From the NCBI GenBank assembly GCA_036897485.1, contig JAYMTF010001442.1:1-23374 (forward strand): a stretch of DNA of 23,374 nucleotides, in the 5' to 3' direction. The notes beneath the pieces were generated by a model that was not told the origin of the DNA, searched no databases, and saw only the letters and a list, made by a program, of their open reading frames with translations. This DNA is from Pelargonium nanum. Lineage: Eukaryota > Streptophyta > Magnoliopsida > Geraniales > Geraniaceae. The translations under genes and the position numbers were made by a program. The number at the start of each line of letters is the position of its first letter. Within the stretch, counting starts at the first letter, position 1. This document shows, piece by piece, positions 1 to 11,027 of this stretch.

Positions 1-1
1 C

Positions 2-328
2 AAGGTAAGGGGTTGGGGGTCCTTGATTATTGAATCTGATGCTGAAGAAGTAGTACGTGCTTTACAGACCAGAGGGGAGGGTAATTCCAGTGTCTTGGGT
101 CTGATTGTTCAAGACATTATGTCTATCATGATCGATTTTATTTCAGTTTCTTTTCAGTGGGTTAATAGGTCTGCGAACCAGGTGGCTCATGCTTTAGCTA
201 GGTCGTCTGTTTTAGTGTCAGGCACAGAGGGTTGGATAGGTTTACAACCCCCTATTGATGTCGCTCATTTATTAATTTCGGATATTCCTTTGAATTAATA
301 ATATTGAGATATTTCCGTTCAAAAAAAA
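2..328 (+). mobile_element. 3' end of a LINE-type retroelement, RNase H domain fragment with A tail
   Basis: An open frame runs from the left window edge (position 2) to a stop at 296-298, about 98 codons. No ATG is needed, because the frame is already open upstream. It contains IESDAEEVVRAL and later FQWVNRSANQVAHALAR. These match the plant RVT_3/RNase H-like domain found at the C-terminus of L1-type LINE polyproteins and in many annotated 'putative ribonuclease H' genes. After the stop come about 22 bases and then A8 at 321-328, which fits the 3' end of a LINE. The left part, including any reverse transcriptase, lies outside the window. A domesticated RNase H-like host gene is possible, but the A tail argues for a retroelement remnant. 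It ends about 265 bases before the SE start codon. Confidence 0.75.
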
Positions 329-592
329 GTTGAAGACCCTAGGGACTGAATGGATACTAAATTAAGCTGCAATAACATGCAAAAATTATTAATATAAAAA
401 TTAAATATGACATAGACCCGAGCGAAAAAAACTAGTATAATCCAATTTTAATTTGTATTTTTGGTGAGAGGCCCAGCTAAGATTGTCACGCGCAGAGTGT
501 CCAAACCAGTCTCACCCAGAGCCTCAACCCAAATCCCAAAAGCTTCCACTTCTCTCTCTCTCTCTCTCTCTCTCTAGGGTTTCACCACGCCT
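329..592 (+). promoter_or_regulatory. SE promoter and 5' leader: TGGGCC element, TC tract, telo-box
   Basis: This short spacer sits between the retroelement remnant and the SE start codon. GGCCCA at 470-475 reads TGGGCC on the other strand, a site II-type (TCP-bound) element. A (TC)n tract lies at 551-575, followed directly by TAGGGTTT at 75-82 of that block (575-582), the complement of a telo-box (AAACCCTA). Such combinations are common in plant genes expressed in dividing cells. The transcription start was not located. A TATA box is not obvious. Confidence 0.5.
551..575 (+). repeat. (TC)n microsatellite in the SE 5' leader
   Basis: An uninterrupted run of about 12.5 TC units ends 17 bases before the SE start codon. 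Pyrimidine tracts of this kind are common in plant 5' UTRs. Length polymorphism is likely. Confidence 0.9.
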
Positions 593-3500
593 ATGGCCGA
601 AGTCATAAACCTGCCGGTCGATTCCCTCGACCAGCCCCGCGACAGCAAGGAGACGCCCGCCGACGGCGAGCCCGAATCCTCCCCTCCTCCTCCTGCTGCG
701 CCGCCCCAACCAGCACCCTCCAGGCGCCGCGACAGAGACTCCCGCGAGCGCAGGGACGACCGAGACACCGATCGGCCTCCCCGCCGCCCCGACTACTACG
801 ATCGAAACCGCTCTCCTCCTCCTCCGCCCATCCGGGAGCGGGATAGAGGAGAGAGGGACTTCAAGCGCCGTAGCAGCCTAAGCCCTCCGCCACCTTACCG
901 GGATCGGAGACACTCGCCACCGAGGCGATCTCCGCCGCCACAATATAAGCGGCCTAGAAGAGAAGAGGGCGGGTACGAGAGGAGAGGGAGTCCTAGAGGA
1001 GGTTTTGGACCTGGAGATAGAAGGTTGGTCTGTTGATTCGTTTTGATTATTTGATGGCATTATCTGGATTTTTGAGCTCTTAGAGAAGTGTGGTTGTTTC
1101 GGCGGGGACTATATGTTTTGTTGCTGAGTAAATGTGACGAAATGAAGCTGATTTGGAATTTGGTAACTGAGAAAATGCTATACCGTTTATATAGTTCAGT
1201 TACCAAAATTAGAGTAGAGTAAGTATGTGTTACGAAATGGTGTCTTAGCTCAATTTTCTGCATAGTATGAGTTAGGAAATGGTATGGCATCTTAGTTTTT
1301 CTGGATAGGGAAATAGAATGCCATGGATTTTGCACATTTGAGAAATAGAATATTGAAACCATGCCGTTGATTTACTTGGCTCAATTGATTGTTCATGGTG
1401 TTATTGAAAGACCCTCCGAGTTTCTTTTTATCCTTTGGTGGTTTAGCAGCAACCAAATTTGTAATTAGGTAGCTCTAGGTCTTCTCATTTTCAAATGGAT
1501 GAACATTGGTGGTGGTTAAATTTGGAAATTACCATTTAAACTGCATATGTAAAAGACAGAAATGAATGATTCTTTTTGTTTAGTTAATTAAAGCTGTTCG
1601 TTTATATTGGTTTAATTACTGAAAGATCACAACCCGAAGGATCTAATTCTTCAATTGTATTAACTTAGCTCCATAAAAGTTCAATCCTGGCTCTGTTGAG
1701 CAATTACATAAATCCAGTTAAACAGTTTTACCCACATCCCCTTGATATACTTTTTTTTGTTGTTGTTGTTCTATTGCACATTTCCTACTTGATTGCGATA
1801 GCCTTACATCCACTTTCCTGTTCTGTCAAGTTTATTTCCAAGCAAATTTTGCAGAGGAAACACATTGAAGTGGAGAAATATTCAGATGAATTTACGATGC
1901 TTGTCTGAAACTGGTCTTACGGTTTGAGTGCAAAATAAAACAAACAGATTCACGAACTTTTTCTTGCTGCTTATTTATACAAACCCACACTTACTTTATT
2001 TATGAAAAGAAAAAAACTAGTCTGAAGTGATTTCATACTATCACCTTGTTCTTTCAGACAAAGAGTAGAGCATTGTGTTTTTGGTTGTGGTCATGACTAA
2101 GTTGTTCTCAACGTTTAAATATTTTTCAGAATTTTGCCTACTATCTATGTTAATATCATAGATGGATGTTATTGACTCAATTCTGGGTGCTTAGTTGGAT
2201 ACCTTATTTATTTCCGATGTCATTTGAGCGCTACATTTAGCTTTCAGACAGTAAGTTTTCACTGCATTTGGATTATGTTACCATAGCCCATAGGTATACT
2301 CAATCAATAGAGGGGGCATGTCCATATTTATACTGCAAATTGATGATACAACTGAAGGTCATGACATTTTTTTCCACTGTGTATCAATAGGTAAACCAGC
2401 TAAAATTTAGTAATGAATTGTTATATGTTGCAGCAATAGATTAGTTATTTAGAATTTGCATTACAGTTAAATTGATGTTTACTCTGGACAGATCAGACTT
2501 TCTGCCATGTTGATTTTACAAAATCTTCACAACTTAGTTCTTTTTCTAAAACCAACGACTTTAGACATCATAGACTTTGGCAGGGTTATTTTGTTATTTT
2601 TATTTAGATTCAGGCATCTAGACAGGGTGGTTTAATGTGTTGTCACTGCTCGAATGATTAACTGCTTGTTAAATTAAATAGAAGTTTCTGCCATTTTAGT
2701 TAGACTTTGCAGGACTGCAAAAGAAGCATATTTCTTGTGCTGTTTCCCATGAACTTAAGGCTATTGTTGGCGGTGAAGCACTGACTCATCATTTTGGTTA
2801 CAAATCATGTCATATTCGCATGTTAGGCGAATTCTATTTTATCATTTAAAAATACAAATAAATAGAATTGTAATGACTTAGATTCACTGTTTAATTTGAA
2901 ACTTCTGTTAATGGTTTGTAATGAGTAATGAGTTCATTTGTTGAAAATGGAATTGATAGTAACTATTATCATATTTAGTTTCTATTGAAGAAACTTGCAT
3001 TTTAATTAATATGTTTATAGTTATATTTAACTTATGTATAATTTGAATATAGAAGTTCGTTTCATTACGTATGAAATTTATGTATATGTTTAAATTTAAT
3101 GTCTTAACATATCGTGTCCTGTGTTTTTCGTAAATGACACAACATGTGTCTGTATCGTGTCTTGTGTCCGAATTGGTGTTTGGTTATCTTAGTTCATAAA
3201 TAGACGCAGTTCTCTATGGTTGAGATTATTGTTCTAATATTATCCCTAAGTTCATTTCACTACCCAGTATCTTTTGCTTTCTAAGAGGTTGTCTATTGCT
3301 CTGTAGTATTTTCCTGATCTTTTCTCTGATTATACTGTTTCTCCAAGCTATTGGCCACTCTTTAAGCTATACACACACTATGAGTTATGCTATATTTGAT
3401 TATAATTATTATTTGGATGTTTTGGTCTCATAGGTTTGGTTATGATCATGCTGGTGGATATGAACGTGAGATGGGGGGGCGGCCTGGATTTGCTGATGAG

Positions 3501-6500
3501 AGGCCTCATGGCCGGTACATTGGTCGCTCTGGTGGCTATCAAGGCGGACCTGGTAATTGTTACAAATGCTTTGCTATGACCTGTCCCCACACTACTTCTT
3601 TCCATCTTATTTACTTAAAAGCGTGTATCTGAAAATCTCTAGATCCAATTTGAGAAATCCTTTATCTTCACTTTGGATATCTATCAATCTTTTATCCACT
3701 TCTTATAGTTTATGCTGATTGTCTACATTATTTACTTCCCTAGGTTTAATCGTTCATTTTTTCCATGCTGGTGTCTTGTACTTCTTGTCATGATCTGTTT
3801 TCATCATAAATTTGTTATTATGTATTTATGTTCATTAAAGAAAGAATCATTTATATTATATAATGCTTATGAATGCATATTGTGGCTACGTTTTGACGAA
3901 TTAGCTTTAGATTGCATGGTATAGAGCAGATAGCGATTAAATTGTGGCCACAAATTGCAGCATCAGTTTTGTTATTGACTTAGAACAAGAAGAGTGCAGT
4001 AAATTTGTTTCTAGTGGTGATAAGATATTGCTCTTGGCAGATTAATGTCAATAGACCATTAGAGAAGGTTATTATTATGGCACTGGTGCTATTGGATGTC
4101 ATTCTGGTCTGTTTATACTTAAATTCCAGTGTCTAGTGGCAACATACCCATGTATTTCAGAGACACTGCTGTGTATACGTTTTTAAAGGCAACTTGGAAC
4201 TACTCAGAGGGAATCAATCATGACCATAATAATAGTTAATATTATATTAGAAAACCAGAAAATATCCTTGGCACTTTTAATTAACTTGGTAAATTCACAC
4301 TATCCCAGCCAAAAGGAAAAACAAATAGCTTAACTTTGCACAAGATCATGCAAAGAAGGGATGAATCTCGATATTCATCATTAGTCAATAATGTTTGGAA
4401 AGTACTCTTGCTTGACTCATGAATAAGGTTTTCATGTATGCATGCACAAATACGGAAACTTTGGGATCTGTTAAGGTTGAACAAGGGTACCACATCTATA
4501 ATATGTGATCAATTGTATTTGACCTTTTTTTTTCTTTGGTGGCTTAGTTTTATGCTGGTAATGCATCTTGTACGATACTTCCTTTGGCAACTTGATGTAA
4601 TGATGATACTTTTATTTGTTCTCTTGTGTTATTTGTTAAACCATTTCATATTGGTTTCTGTTCTTTTGGTAGACTGGGATGCTGGCCGAGGTGCTGGTTA
4701 CTATGATGGATCCAATACTGGAAATTCTCAAAGGTTAGATATCAATCAATTGTTTAGGGGTGGTTTACTGCGAATGAAATAGGAAATATTAAAATAGAGA
4801 AAAATTTGTGTTGCTTTGTGTTGATCAGGCTGTCCTTTGTTTTCAAAAAGTTGATTAATTTGACTATGAGGGCTGTATCCATGTCAAGCACTAATGTAAT
4901 GATCTAAGTTGAATTTTTCAGAGAAGGCTTGATGTCATACAAGCAATTTATTCAGGAGCTTGAAGATGACATACTACCCGCTGAAGCTGAGCGCAGGTAT
5001 AAAACAAAAGCTTTCTATCAAATCATTGGATTGTGAATCCAGCCGATGACATATTATAGAAGTGACTAACTTTTGAATTTGCAGATATCAAGAATACAAG
5101 TCAGAGTATATTTCAACTCAGAAGCGAGCTTTTTTTGATGCTCACAAGGACGAGGAATGGTAGTTACTGTCTATCTCAGGTCCTGTTTTTTGCCTACTAA
5201 TGTCGTTTTGACTGAACTTGGTTTTGTTTTAGGTTGAAAGACAAGTATCATCCAACAAATCTGGTTGCTGTTATAGAAAGGTGTGCTTTCATTATAAATA
5301 TGGAATCTATAAATTTTCTTAACTAGGATTGAGGTTTGCGGTCCTCAATCTACTTAACAACTGTTACCTCTGCTTTCTATAATGAATTGCAATCACCATT
5401 TTATGTTGCAACTTTACTTCTATTGACATTGACCTGAGGTTTTGAAACTTCTATTGTCTAGGAGAAACGAAATGGCACGAAAGACTGCAAAGGAATTTAT
5501 GCTTGATTTGCAGAGTGGAACATTGGACATGTAAGCTCAGCCATTTTCTACTTTTCATTCATATTCTATTCATTTTGGCCAAATATTGTTTTTGCTATAG
5601 CAGACCAATAATTTTCCTTCTTTGATGCAGAGGGCCTGGCATCAGTGCCTCAACTGCAAACAAATCAGCGCTGGTTAATGATCCAAATTCTGATGATGAT
5701 GTAGACACTGGTGGGAAAAGAAGGCGGCATGGTAGGGTAGCAGTTAAAGAACCCGATCTTCTTTCAACTGCTCCTAAGGTTCACCCGGTCAGTTCTGATC
5801 CGAGACGTATTCAACTAGACATAGAACAAGCGCAGGCCCTTGTCCGCAAACTTGACTTGGAAAAAGGAATTGGTGAAAATGTTTTATGTGGATCTGATAA
5901 TGAAAAAATGAATAATAGAGAGAAAAGTAGTTCTACTGGCCCAGTTATTATCATACGTGGTTTAACATCTGTTAAGGGTCTGGAGGGTGTTGAGCTACTG
6001 GATACACTTGTTACTTATCTGTGGCGCATCCATGGCATGGATTATTATGGAATGGTTGAGACAAGTGAACCTAAGGGCCTTCGACATGTAAGAACAGAAG
6101 GAAAGATTTCTGATGCAACTGGAGATGGGAGTGACTGGCTAAAGAAACTTGATACACGTTGGCAAGAGAGGTTGAGCAGTCAAGATCCCCTGGAACTGAT
6201 GACTGCTAAGGAGAAGATAGACGCCACTGCTGTTGAAGGTTTAGATCCTTATGTCCGGAAAATTCGGGATGAAAAGTATGGGTGGAAGTATGGTTGTGGA
6301 GCAAAGGGTTGCACAAAGCTCTTCCATGCTTCTGAGTTTGTGCACAAGCATCTTAAATTAAAACATCTGGACCTTGTGTTGGAGCTGACTGCTAAAGTGC
6401 GTGAAGAACTGTATTTCCAGAATTACATGGAGTAAGTATGGTTTCTGTTTAAATGTTGTTTCCTTATCTATTGATTCTGAAGTTGCAACGGTAATAATAC

Positions 6501-7924
6501 GTTTCCCTCTTTTGCAGTGATGCAGATGCACCTGGTGGGACGCCTATTATGCAGCAATCTGTACTGGTATAGTTGCCCAAATTATTAATCTTCTGTTATT
6601 TACACGGGTGAATAAATTCATCTTGGCGTTTTACACATAATGTGTCGGTGATCGAATGTGATAGCATGGTTTTCGAATAGATTCATATCGTGAATCGTTA
6701 GAGCTAGTGTTTGAATCGGGAATCGTATCGAACCGTGAATCGTATAGTTCATAATTTTTTTGAAGGAAAATTGAGTTATATATAGTTTGGAAGATATCTG
6801 TCATTATTTTGCTAAATATGCATTAATTCTTAGCTTAAAAATACGGTGTATCATGCAATGTGCATGGATAAGTAAATAAGACATTATTGAAACCTATCAA
6901 AAACAAGATAAGAACCACTTGCATTTGGCCTCCCTTTTCTTAGTATTAAATTAGTATTAATGTGTATTATGATTGTAATGGTTGATGTATCACCTTAATA
7001 ACTTATTCTCTGCAGAAGGACAGACCACAAAGACGCAGGTTTGGTTTAGATAATCGATTAAAAGATGACAGAGGCAATCGTAGAGAACGTGATGGTCGAG
7101 CTAATGGTGGTGAAAGATATGACAGGTCTGAGAACCAACAGTCAAGTGATTTCCAGTCCAGCAATGATGGTCCAGATGGGGGCAGTATGGATGAAGGAAT
7201 GTTTGATGCCTTTGGGGGACAAGGCATGCATGTTGCTCCTCCTTTTTCCTCGGATATACCCCCTCCACCAGTTTTGATGCCTGTTCCTGGGGCTGGGTAG
7301 GTTATAGTTTCATGTTGTATTTCTTTGCTTGTGTTGGTATTTTGCAACTTACATGAGACTGAGAGCTTCTATATGGTTGTAATTGTAGTCCGCTGGGGCC
7401 TTTTGTTCCTGCTCCTCCTGAAGTTGCCATGCGAATGCTACGAGAGCAGGGTTCCCCTTTTGAAGGTGGTGGTAGAAATGGACGGACGGGCCCCCATCTA
7501 AATGCACCAGCTCCAATTCTCATATCTCCAGGTTTTCAGCAGGATCCTCGACGGCTACGAAGGTAAATTTCTGTTTCAACTCGTGAGGGTCTCTTAAATG
7601 GTGATTGAGTGATGCCAAGTTTGAATGTTGGTTTGTTGAGTTTCATTCCAGTTGGTGAGATGAAGCATAATTGCATAAATAAGTATCAAGAACATAGTTT
7701 GAGTATTAGTATTTTCTTGTTGGTTATAGGGATATCTCCATGAATTTTTCAAAATAATATAGCATAAAATTTTCATTATGTATGAAACACGAGTATTGGG
7801 CTTTTACAAGGAAGGAATCTTGAGTTTGTGCATTAATATACAGTGATGTTTGATATCTTACAGTTACCAAGATTTAGATGCTCCAGAGGATGAAGTTACT
7901 GTTATAGACTACAGGAGTTTGTAA
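593..7924 (+). CDS. SE: SERRATE (ARS2 homologue), zinc-finger factor for miRNA processing and splicing
   Basis: Exons: 593-1023, 3434-3552, 4673-4733, 4922-4996, 5085-5159, 5233-5280, 5462-5530, 5631-6431, 6518-6566, 7016-7296, 7389-7562, 7864-7924. All introns are GT-AG. The total of 2244 nt encodes 747 aa, against about 720 in Arabidopsis. Residues 1-143 are Arg/Ser/Pro-rich and disordered, with GC-rich coding. The conserved core holds SYKQFIQELEDDILPAEAE and KYHPTNLVAVIERRN. Residues 515-538 form the C2H2 finger (C515, C520, H533, H538). The C-terminus is GPFVPAPPEVAM, then PRRLRSYQDLDAPEDEVTV and DYRSL. In known plants SE is nuclear: it helps DCL1 and HYL1 process pri-miRNAs, and works with the cap-binding complex in splicing. 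The start ATG sits in a good context (ctATGGcc) after the TC tract. No frame break or missing zinc ligand is seen. Identification is from family knowledge, without a database search. Confidence 0.97.
1024..3433 (+). other. SE intron 1 (2.4 kb), no gene
   Basis: This long AT-rich intron begins GT at 1024 and ends TAG at 3431-3433. It contains a small TTG repeat near 1755-1770. A CGTGTC-rich patch at about 3108-3172 resembles dispersed plant repeats. The short open frames inside it have no recognisable product and no coding bias. It may hold regulatory elements, as long first introns often do, but none can be named from sequence. Confidence 0.8.
3553..4672 (+). other. SE intron 2 (1.1 kb), no gene
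   Basis: This AT-rich intron has a GT donor at 3553 and ends TAG at 4670-4672. I see no exon-like segment, structural RNA or clear transposon in it. Open frames that run into exon 3 are read-through of the intron. Confidence 0.8.
6655..6765 (+). repeat. Degenerate GAATCGT repeat patch in SE intron 9
   Basis: Intron 9 (6567-7015) contains several near copies of GAATCGT and ATCGTATCGAA-type units between about 6674 and 6750, next to unremarkable AT-rich sequence. It looks like a short degenerate tandem repeat or a fragment of a dispersed repeat. No terminal structure was found. Confidence 0.4.
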
Positions 7925-8130
7925 GTATCATCCTCGAAGATGTGAAAGATGTCTTTTTGGAGTAGGAGGAGCACAGCTCCTACCTACGGCCGTCCAAGGT
8001 TTGAGCAAGTGTGTGATACATATTGAAGAATACTTGGAAATGGGTCTTTGTTGTCTACTAATGTAAGCCAAATGTTAGTAGGTGTTGTTTAGAGATCAAT
8101 TTTCCCTACTACTTCATTGGCAGACTCTAG

Positions 8131-8136
8131 AATAAA
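8131..8136 (+). promoter_or_regulatory. Likely SE poly(A) signal
   Basis: AATAAA lies 207 bases after the SE stop codon, followed by a TG-rich stretch (about 8140-8180). This is a plausible 3' end, although plant poly(A) signals are loose. The implied 3' UTR is about 230 bases. Confidence 0.45.
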
Positions 8137-8181
8137 ATAAATGTTTGTGTGAATGTGTAATGGACATTGTATTGTTGTATT

Positions 8182-8800
8182 GGTACGCAGATCAGATCAG
8201 ATCTCAGTACGTACTGACCGTTAGTTGAGAAATAAATTATAAAAACTAAAAGACAACAGTAACTGAGGCTTCTGATATGGAATGGATTTTAGTAGTTTTC
8301 AGGAACAGGGCTTGCTCTTGCTCTTGATGTTGAGAGCACAGTTTCAGTTTCAGTTTCAAAGCTGTGTTTTGTCAGATGCTGATGCAAGCAACAACATTAC
8401 ATTTACTGCAGCGCTCTCTTGATCCCAAGTGAAGTATTTCTCAAAATGATCTATTTAGTATTTAATTTAATGTTCTTCCTGGCTATAAATTGGTCTTGTC
8501 TCTGCTGAATAACAATAAAACATTTATAATCAATAGATCAAATTATAGTACTAAAAGTGGAATATTAAAGGAAAAATGCTTTGCTGCTAACTTCACATGA
8601 TATATGGGGTAGAAAAGTAAAAGTGCCAAATATTAATTCCTCAAATGTTAAATACCAATTTTAAAATAGTGAGAAATGCAGGTGGAGCAGCATTAGCATT
8701 ATGAATAGCATATGGCATTTATGTTTAAAATGGTTGTTGGTTGTGCTTCTTTTCATCACTTTTGTATAGAATTCAAAATCATCTTTAATAAAAAAAGAGG
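8182..8800. other. Spacer between SE and tRNA-Glu
   Basis: AT-rich spacer with no gene recognised. It holds three overlapping GATCA units at about 8190-8202, a 12-bp palindrome CAGTACGTACTG at 8206-8217, and short tandem GCTCTT and GTTTCA units near 8310-8357. None amounts to a known element. Confidence 0.6.
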
Positions 8801-8806
8801 AAAAAA
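8801..8806 (-). terminator. RNA polymerase III terminator of tRNA-Glu
   Basis: A6 on the + strand is T6 on the transcribed strand. It starts one base after the tRNA 3' end, as expected for a Pol III terminator. Confidence 0.85.
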
Positions 8807-8807
8807 G

Positions 8808-8879
8808 TTCCATTGCCGGGAATCGAACCCGGGTCTCTTGGGTGAAAGCCAAGTATCCTAACCGCTGGACGACAATGGA
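8808..8879 (-). tRNA. tRNA-Glu (anticodon UUC), nuclear
   Basis: The reverse strand folds as a complete 72-nt cloverleaf. The acceptor stem TCCATTG pairs with CAATGGA, and the discriminator is A at 8808. The D arm includes the A box (GTCCAGCGGTTAGGA). The anticodon loop is CTTTCAC (anticodon TTC), closed by the TTGG and CCAA sides. The T arm is CCCGGGTTCGATTCCCGG and carries the B box. There is no intron and no encoded CCA. It decodes GAA, and GAG by wobble. A CAA lies immediately upstream (8880-8882 on the + strand reads TTG), typical of plant tRNA start regions. With the T6 terminator just downstream, it looks functional. Confidence 0.97.
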
Positions 8880-8882
8880 TTG

Positions 8883-9433
8883 TTAATGTGTTTCATCAAA
8901 ATGTTTATATGGCTCAGTACTAAGTCAATCTAGCTAGCTAATATTTGCTTTCCCAGTCCAATAACTTTTGAAGCCTGGTAAGGATATAACTGCTGTAATG
9001 AATTAGGATAGCAATATATAAACCTTCTCATTAACTAAAAACAATAATGTTTCCAAATGCACTTATTACTAAATTATATGCCCTTAAGGTGACTGACTTT
9101 GTAGTTAACAACTGACTTGAACATACATTATTATTTACTGATAACTCAGTAGAAAAGACAAATGTTTTATTTATGAATAAATAAAAATGGTATGCATCTT
9201 GAATGAGGAGAGAGAATTAAAAAAAAAAAAACAGAGAAGAAAGAAGAACATGATTAGTTAGGTGGTAGCTACAATATTCATTAAATGTTGTATTGTATTG
9301 TATTGCCAAAACTAACACACTTAAATAGAGCAGAGGACTACTTCATTTCCCACTCCATCTACTCTCTATATTACATTACATCCATTACTGTCCCGTCCCT
9401 GATAAGGTTTTTTCGTGTAGTGATATATATACA
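8883..9433 (+). promoter_or_regulatory. LTPG upstream region
   Basis: This AT-rich region is the presumed promoter of the lipid-transfer gene. It has an A-run at about 9220-9231, a short TGTAT-like repeat near 9285-9303, and TATA-like stretches near 9320 (TTAAATAG) and 9366 (CTATATTA). Which of these is used cannot be decided from sequence. No other gene is seen. Confidence 0.35.
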
Positions 9434-10664
9434 ATGGCAATGCAGGTAGGCTATTATTACCGGTTCGCGGCCGTTTTGGTAGCAGCGGCCGCTATATTAT
9501 TTTGCAGTGGAGTGGAGGGGCAGGTAGCGGCTCCAGGACCGTCACCGGACTGCATGACCTACCTGCTCAACGCCTCCGATTGTCTGACGTACGTGACTGA
9601 GGGCAGCACGTTGAAGAAACCCGACAAGGGTTGCTGCGGCGAGCTGGCCGGTCTGGTGGACAGCAATCCAATATGTCTCTGCTATTTGTTGTCGTCCAAC
9701 AACAGCTTCGGCTTGCAATTTGATGTCAAAAAGGCTCTCAACCTCCCTTCCATCTGCAAAGTCACCACTCCTCCCGTCTCCTTGTGCTCAGGTAAATATT
9801 ATTATCATAACATGATCACATCATTTTTATTGTATCAGCAACGAAAAACACCGAACTTCAAACCTGAGACCTCAACAGAAGTAAACGTCTTAAGTCGCTT
9901 GCATGTTAGATCTATTTTTGGAGTAGTTTGAATGGTAGAGATCGAAGAAAGTGCATTAAAGTGGTTGGTTGCATTCATTTATAGGTTTGCAAGATTGTTG
10001 AATTGAATGCATATTGAATTTGAGATTTACTTCACCAACCACACCTCAATATCTCATTAATCGTCCCTGCCACCATTAACTGATTATAACCACTCATCCC
10101 CTGTCCATGCACTGTCATTTCTTGCTTTGTGCTGGAATTTAATATGGATGACGGGAGAATTCAAACTCGGGACCTTTAGTCGTCATGGTAAAGAATAATT
10201 TCAAATGAAAGTTTAAATATTAGTTTTATGCGTTTTAATTAATCAGTTAATGCATATATAATTTGGTTATATATATACATACGTGTTGGATGGATGCAGA
10301 AATAGGAATCCCAGTTGGAGCACCAACATCATCAAGTAATGAAAGTGATCAAGGAATGGCTCCAACACCAAGCTCAAGTGAATCCACCACCCAGCTCTCA
10401 CCTTCTTCTTCCTCTTCCTCTTCCTATACATCACCTGGTAATTATTTATTTACTTCATTTTCCATGCATTATAAATAACATATATATATATATGAACATT
10501 AATGGTTAATTTATTATATTTTGTTACAAATATGTACAGGATCTTCTCCAAGTGGAAGCAGCAGCAGTGGATGTGGATCTTCAACAATGGCACCATCTGC
10601 TCTGCTTTTCTTGTTCACCTTACCATTTGCATTGGCTGCAACGTCCATAGCATTCTCATTTTAA
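9434..10664 (+). CDS. GPI-anchored non-specific lipid-transfer protein (LTPG/xylogen-like)
   Basis: Exons are 9434-9791, 10300-10437 and 10540-10664 (621 nt, 206 aa), with in-frame GT-AG junctions. Residues 1-30 are a signal peptide with an Ala/Val-rich core. The eight-cysteine motif spans residues 40-118: C40, C50, C67-C68, C81-x-C83, C108, C118. The family forms four disulfides and a hydrophobic lipid-binding cavity. Residues 120-185 are Ser/Pro/Thr-rich and probably O-glycosylated. The C-terminus is a hydrophobic tail (ALLFLFTLPFALAATSIAF) with no charged residue after it, typical of a GPI-attachment signal. The protein is therefore expected on the outer plasma membrane or in the wall. Possible roles are cutin or wax export or xylogen-like signalling, and the exact subgroup is uncertain. 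N-glycosylation sequons include NAS (46) and NNS (90). Confidence 0.93.
9823..9907 (-). mobile_element. SINE fragment in LTPG intron 1
   Basis: Read on the - strand it has an A-box-like CAAGCGACTTAAGACG, then GAGGTCTCAGGTTTGA (B-box-like). It ends GCTGATACAATAAAAA. Order and spacing match the intact SINE at 12401-12589 (CAAGTGGTTAAT, then GAGGTCTCAAGTTCGA, ending GCTAATAAAAAA), although it is shorter. No clear target duplication was found. The A tail lies about 30 bases from the splice donor. Confidence 0.5.
10145..10200 (-). repeat. Possible tRNA-like SINE remnant in LTPG intron 1
   Basis: The - strand reads GGTCCCGAGTTTGAATTC, resembling a decayed Pol III B box. No A box or tail is convincing, so this may be chance similarity. 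Confidence 0.25.
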
Positions 10665-11027
10665 TTTCTGTGATTCCTATTTTCTTGCTTTAATCATATC
10701 TTGTTAATTATAATGCATTTATTTTATATGTAATGCATGTACTCTTAGTTTACTATTTATATATGATTTCATTGCACGTTTTTTACATTTTATTGTTGAG
10801 GAAATTTGGTTGCATGTGTTTCTGAGTATATATCTTGTATTACCCACTTTCAATTGAAATATATATACGAGTACTACAACATTTGCAGTATAATTGTTAT
10901 TTGAGTATACTTGTTCCAAAAGTATGTTATTATGTAAATCATCTTGCACTTATTGTTGAAAAATCTAATACTAGACCTTTTAAACCGGTCATGAATTGTT
11001 ATATATAAATAAAGAAGAATCGACAAC
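10665..11027 (+). other. LTPG 3' flank, no gene
   Basis: AT-rich 3' UTR and spacer. No canonical AATAAA occurs close to the stop. Short TATA-type runs occur throughout. No gene or structured element is recognised. Confidence 0.6.

Noticed and set aside
524..1060. Arg/Ser-rich frames on the - strand over SE exon 1
   Set aside because: They are shadows of the Pro/Arg/Ser-rich, GC-rich SE N-terminus.
1696..1908. 70-codon frame in SE intron 1
   Set aside because: AT-rich intron translation with Phe/Val/Leu runs from a TTG microsatellite; no splice or conservation support.
5857..6435. 192-codon open frame beginning with its own ATG
   Set aside because: It is the internal part of SE exon 8, which starts at 5631 in the same frame; the frame ends just past the splice donor at 6432. 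It is not a separate gene.
8206..8217. 12-bp palindrome CAGTACGTACTG
   Set aside because: It is a single short palindrome in AT-rich spacer with no partner elements; too common to interpret.
8310..8400. Possible snoRNA or hairpin RNA in the SE-tRNA spacer
   Set aside because: TGATG- and CTGA-like strings occur, but without a terminal stem or correct box spacing.
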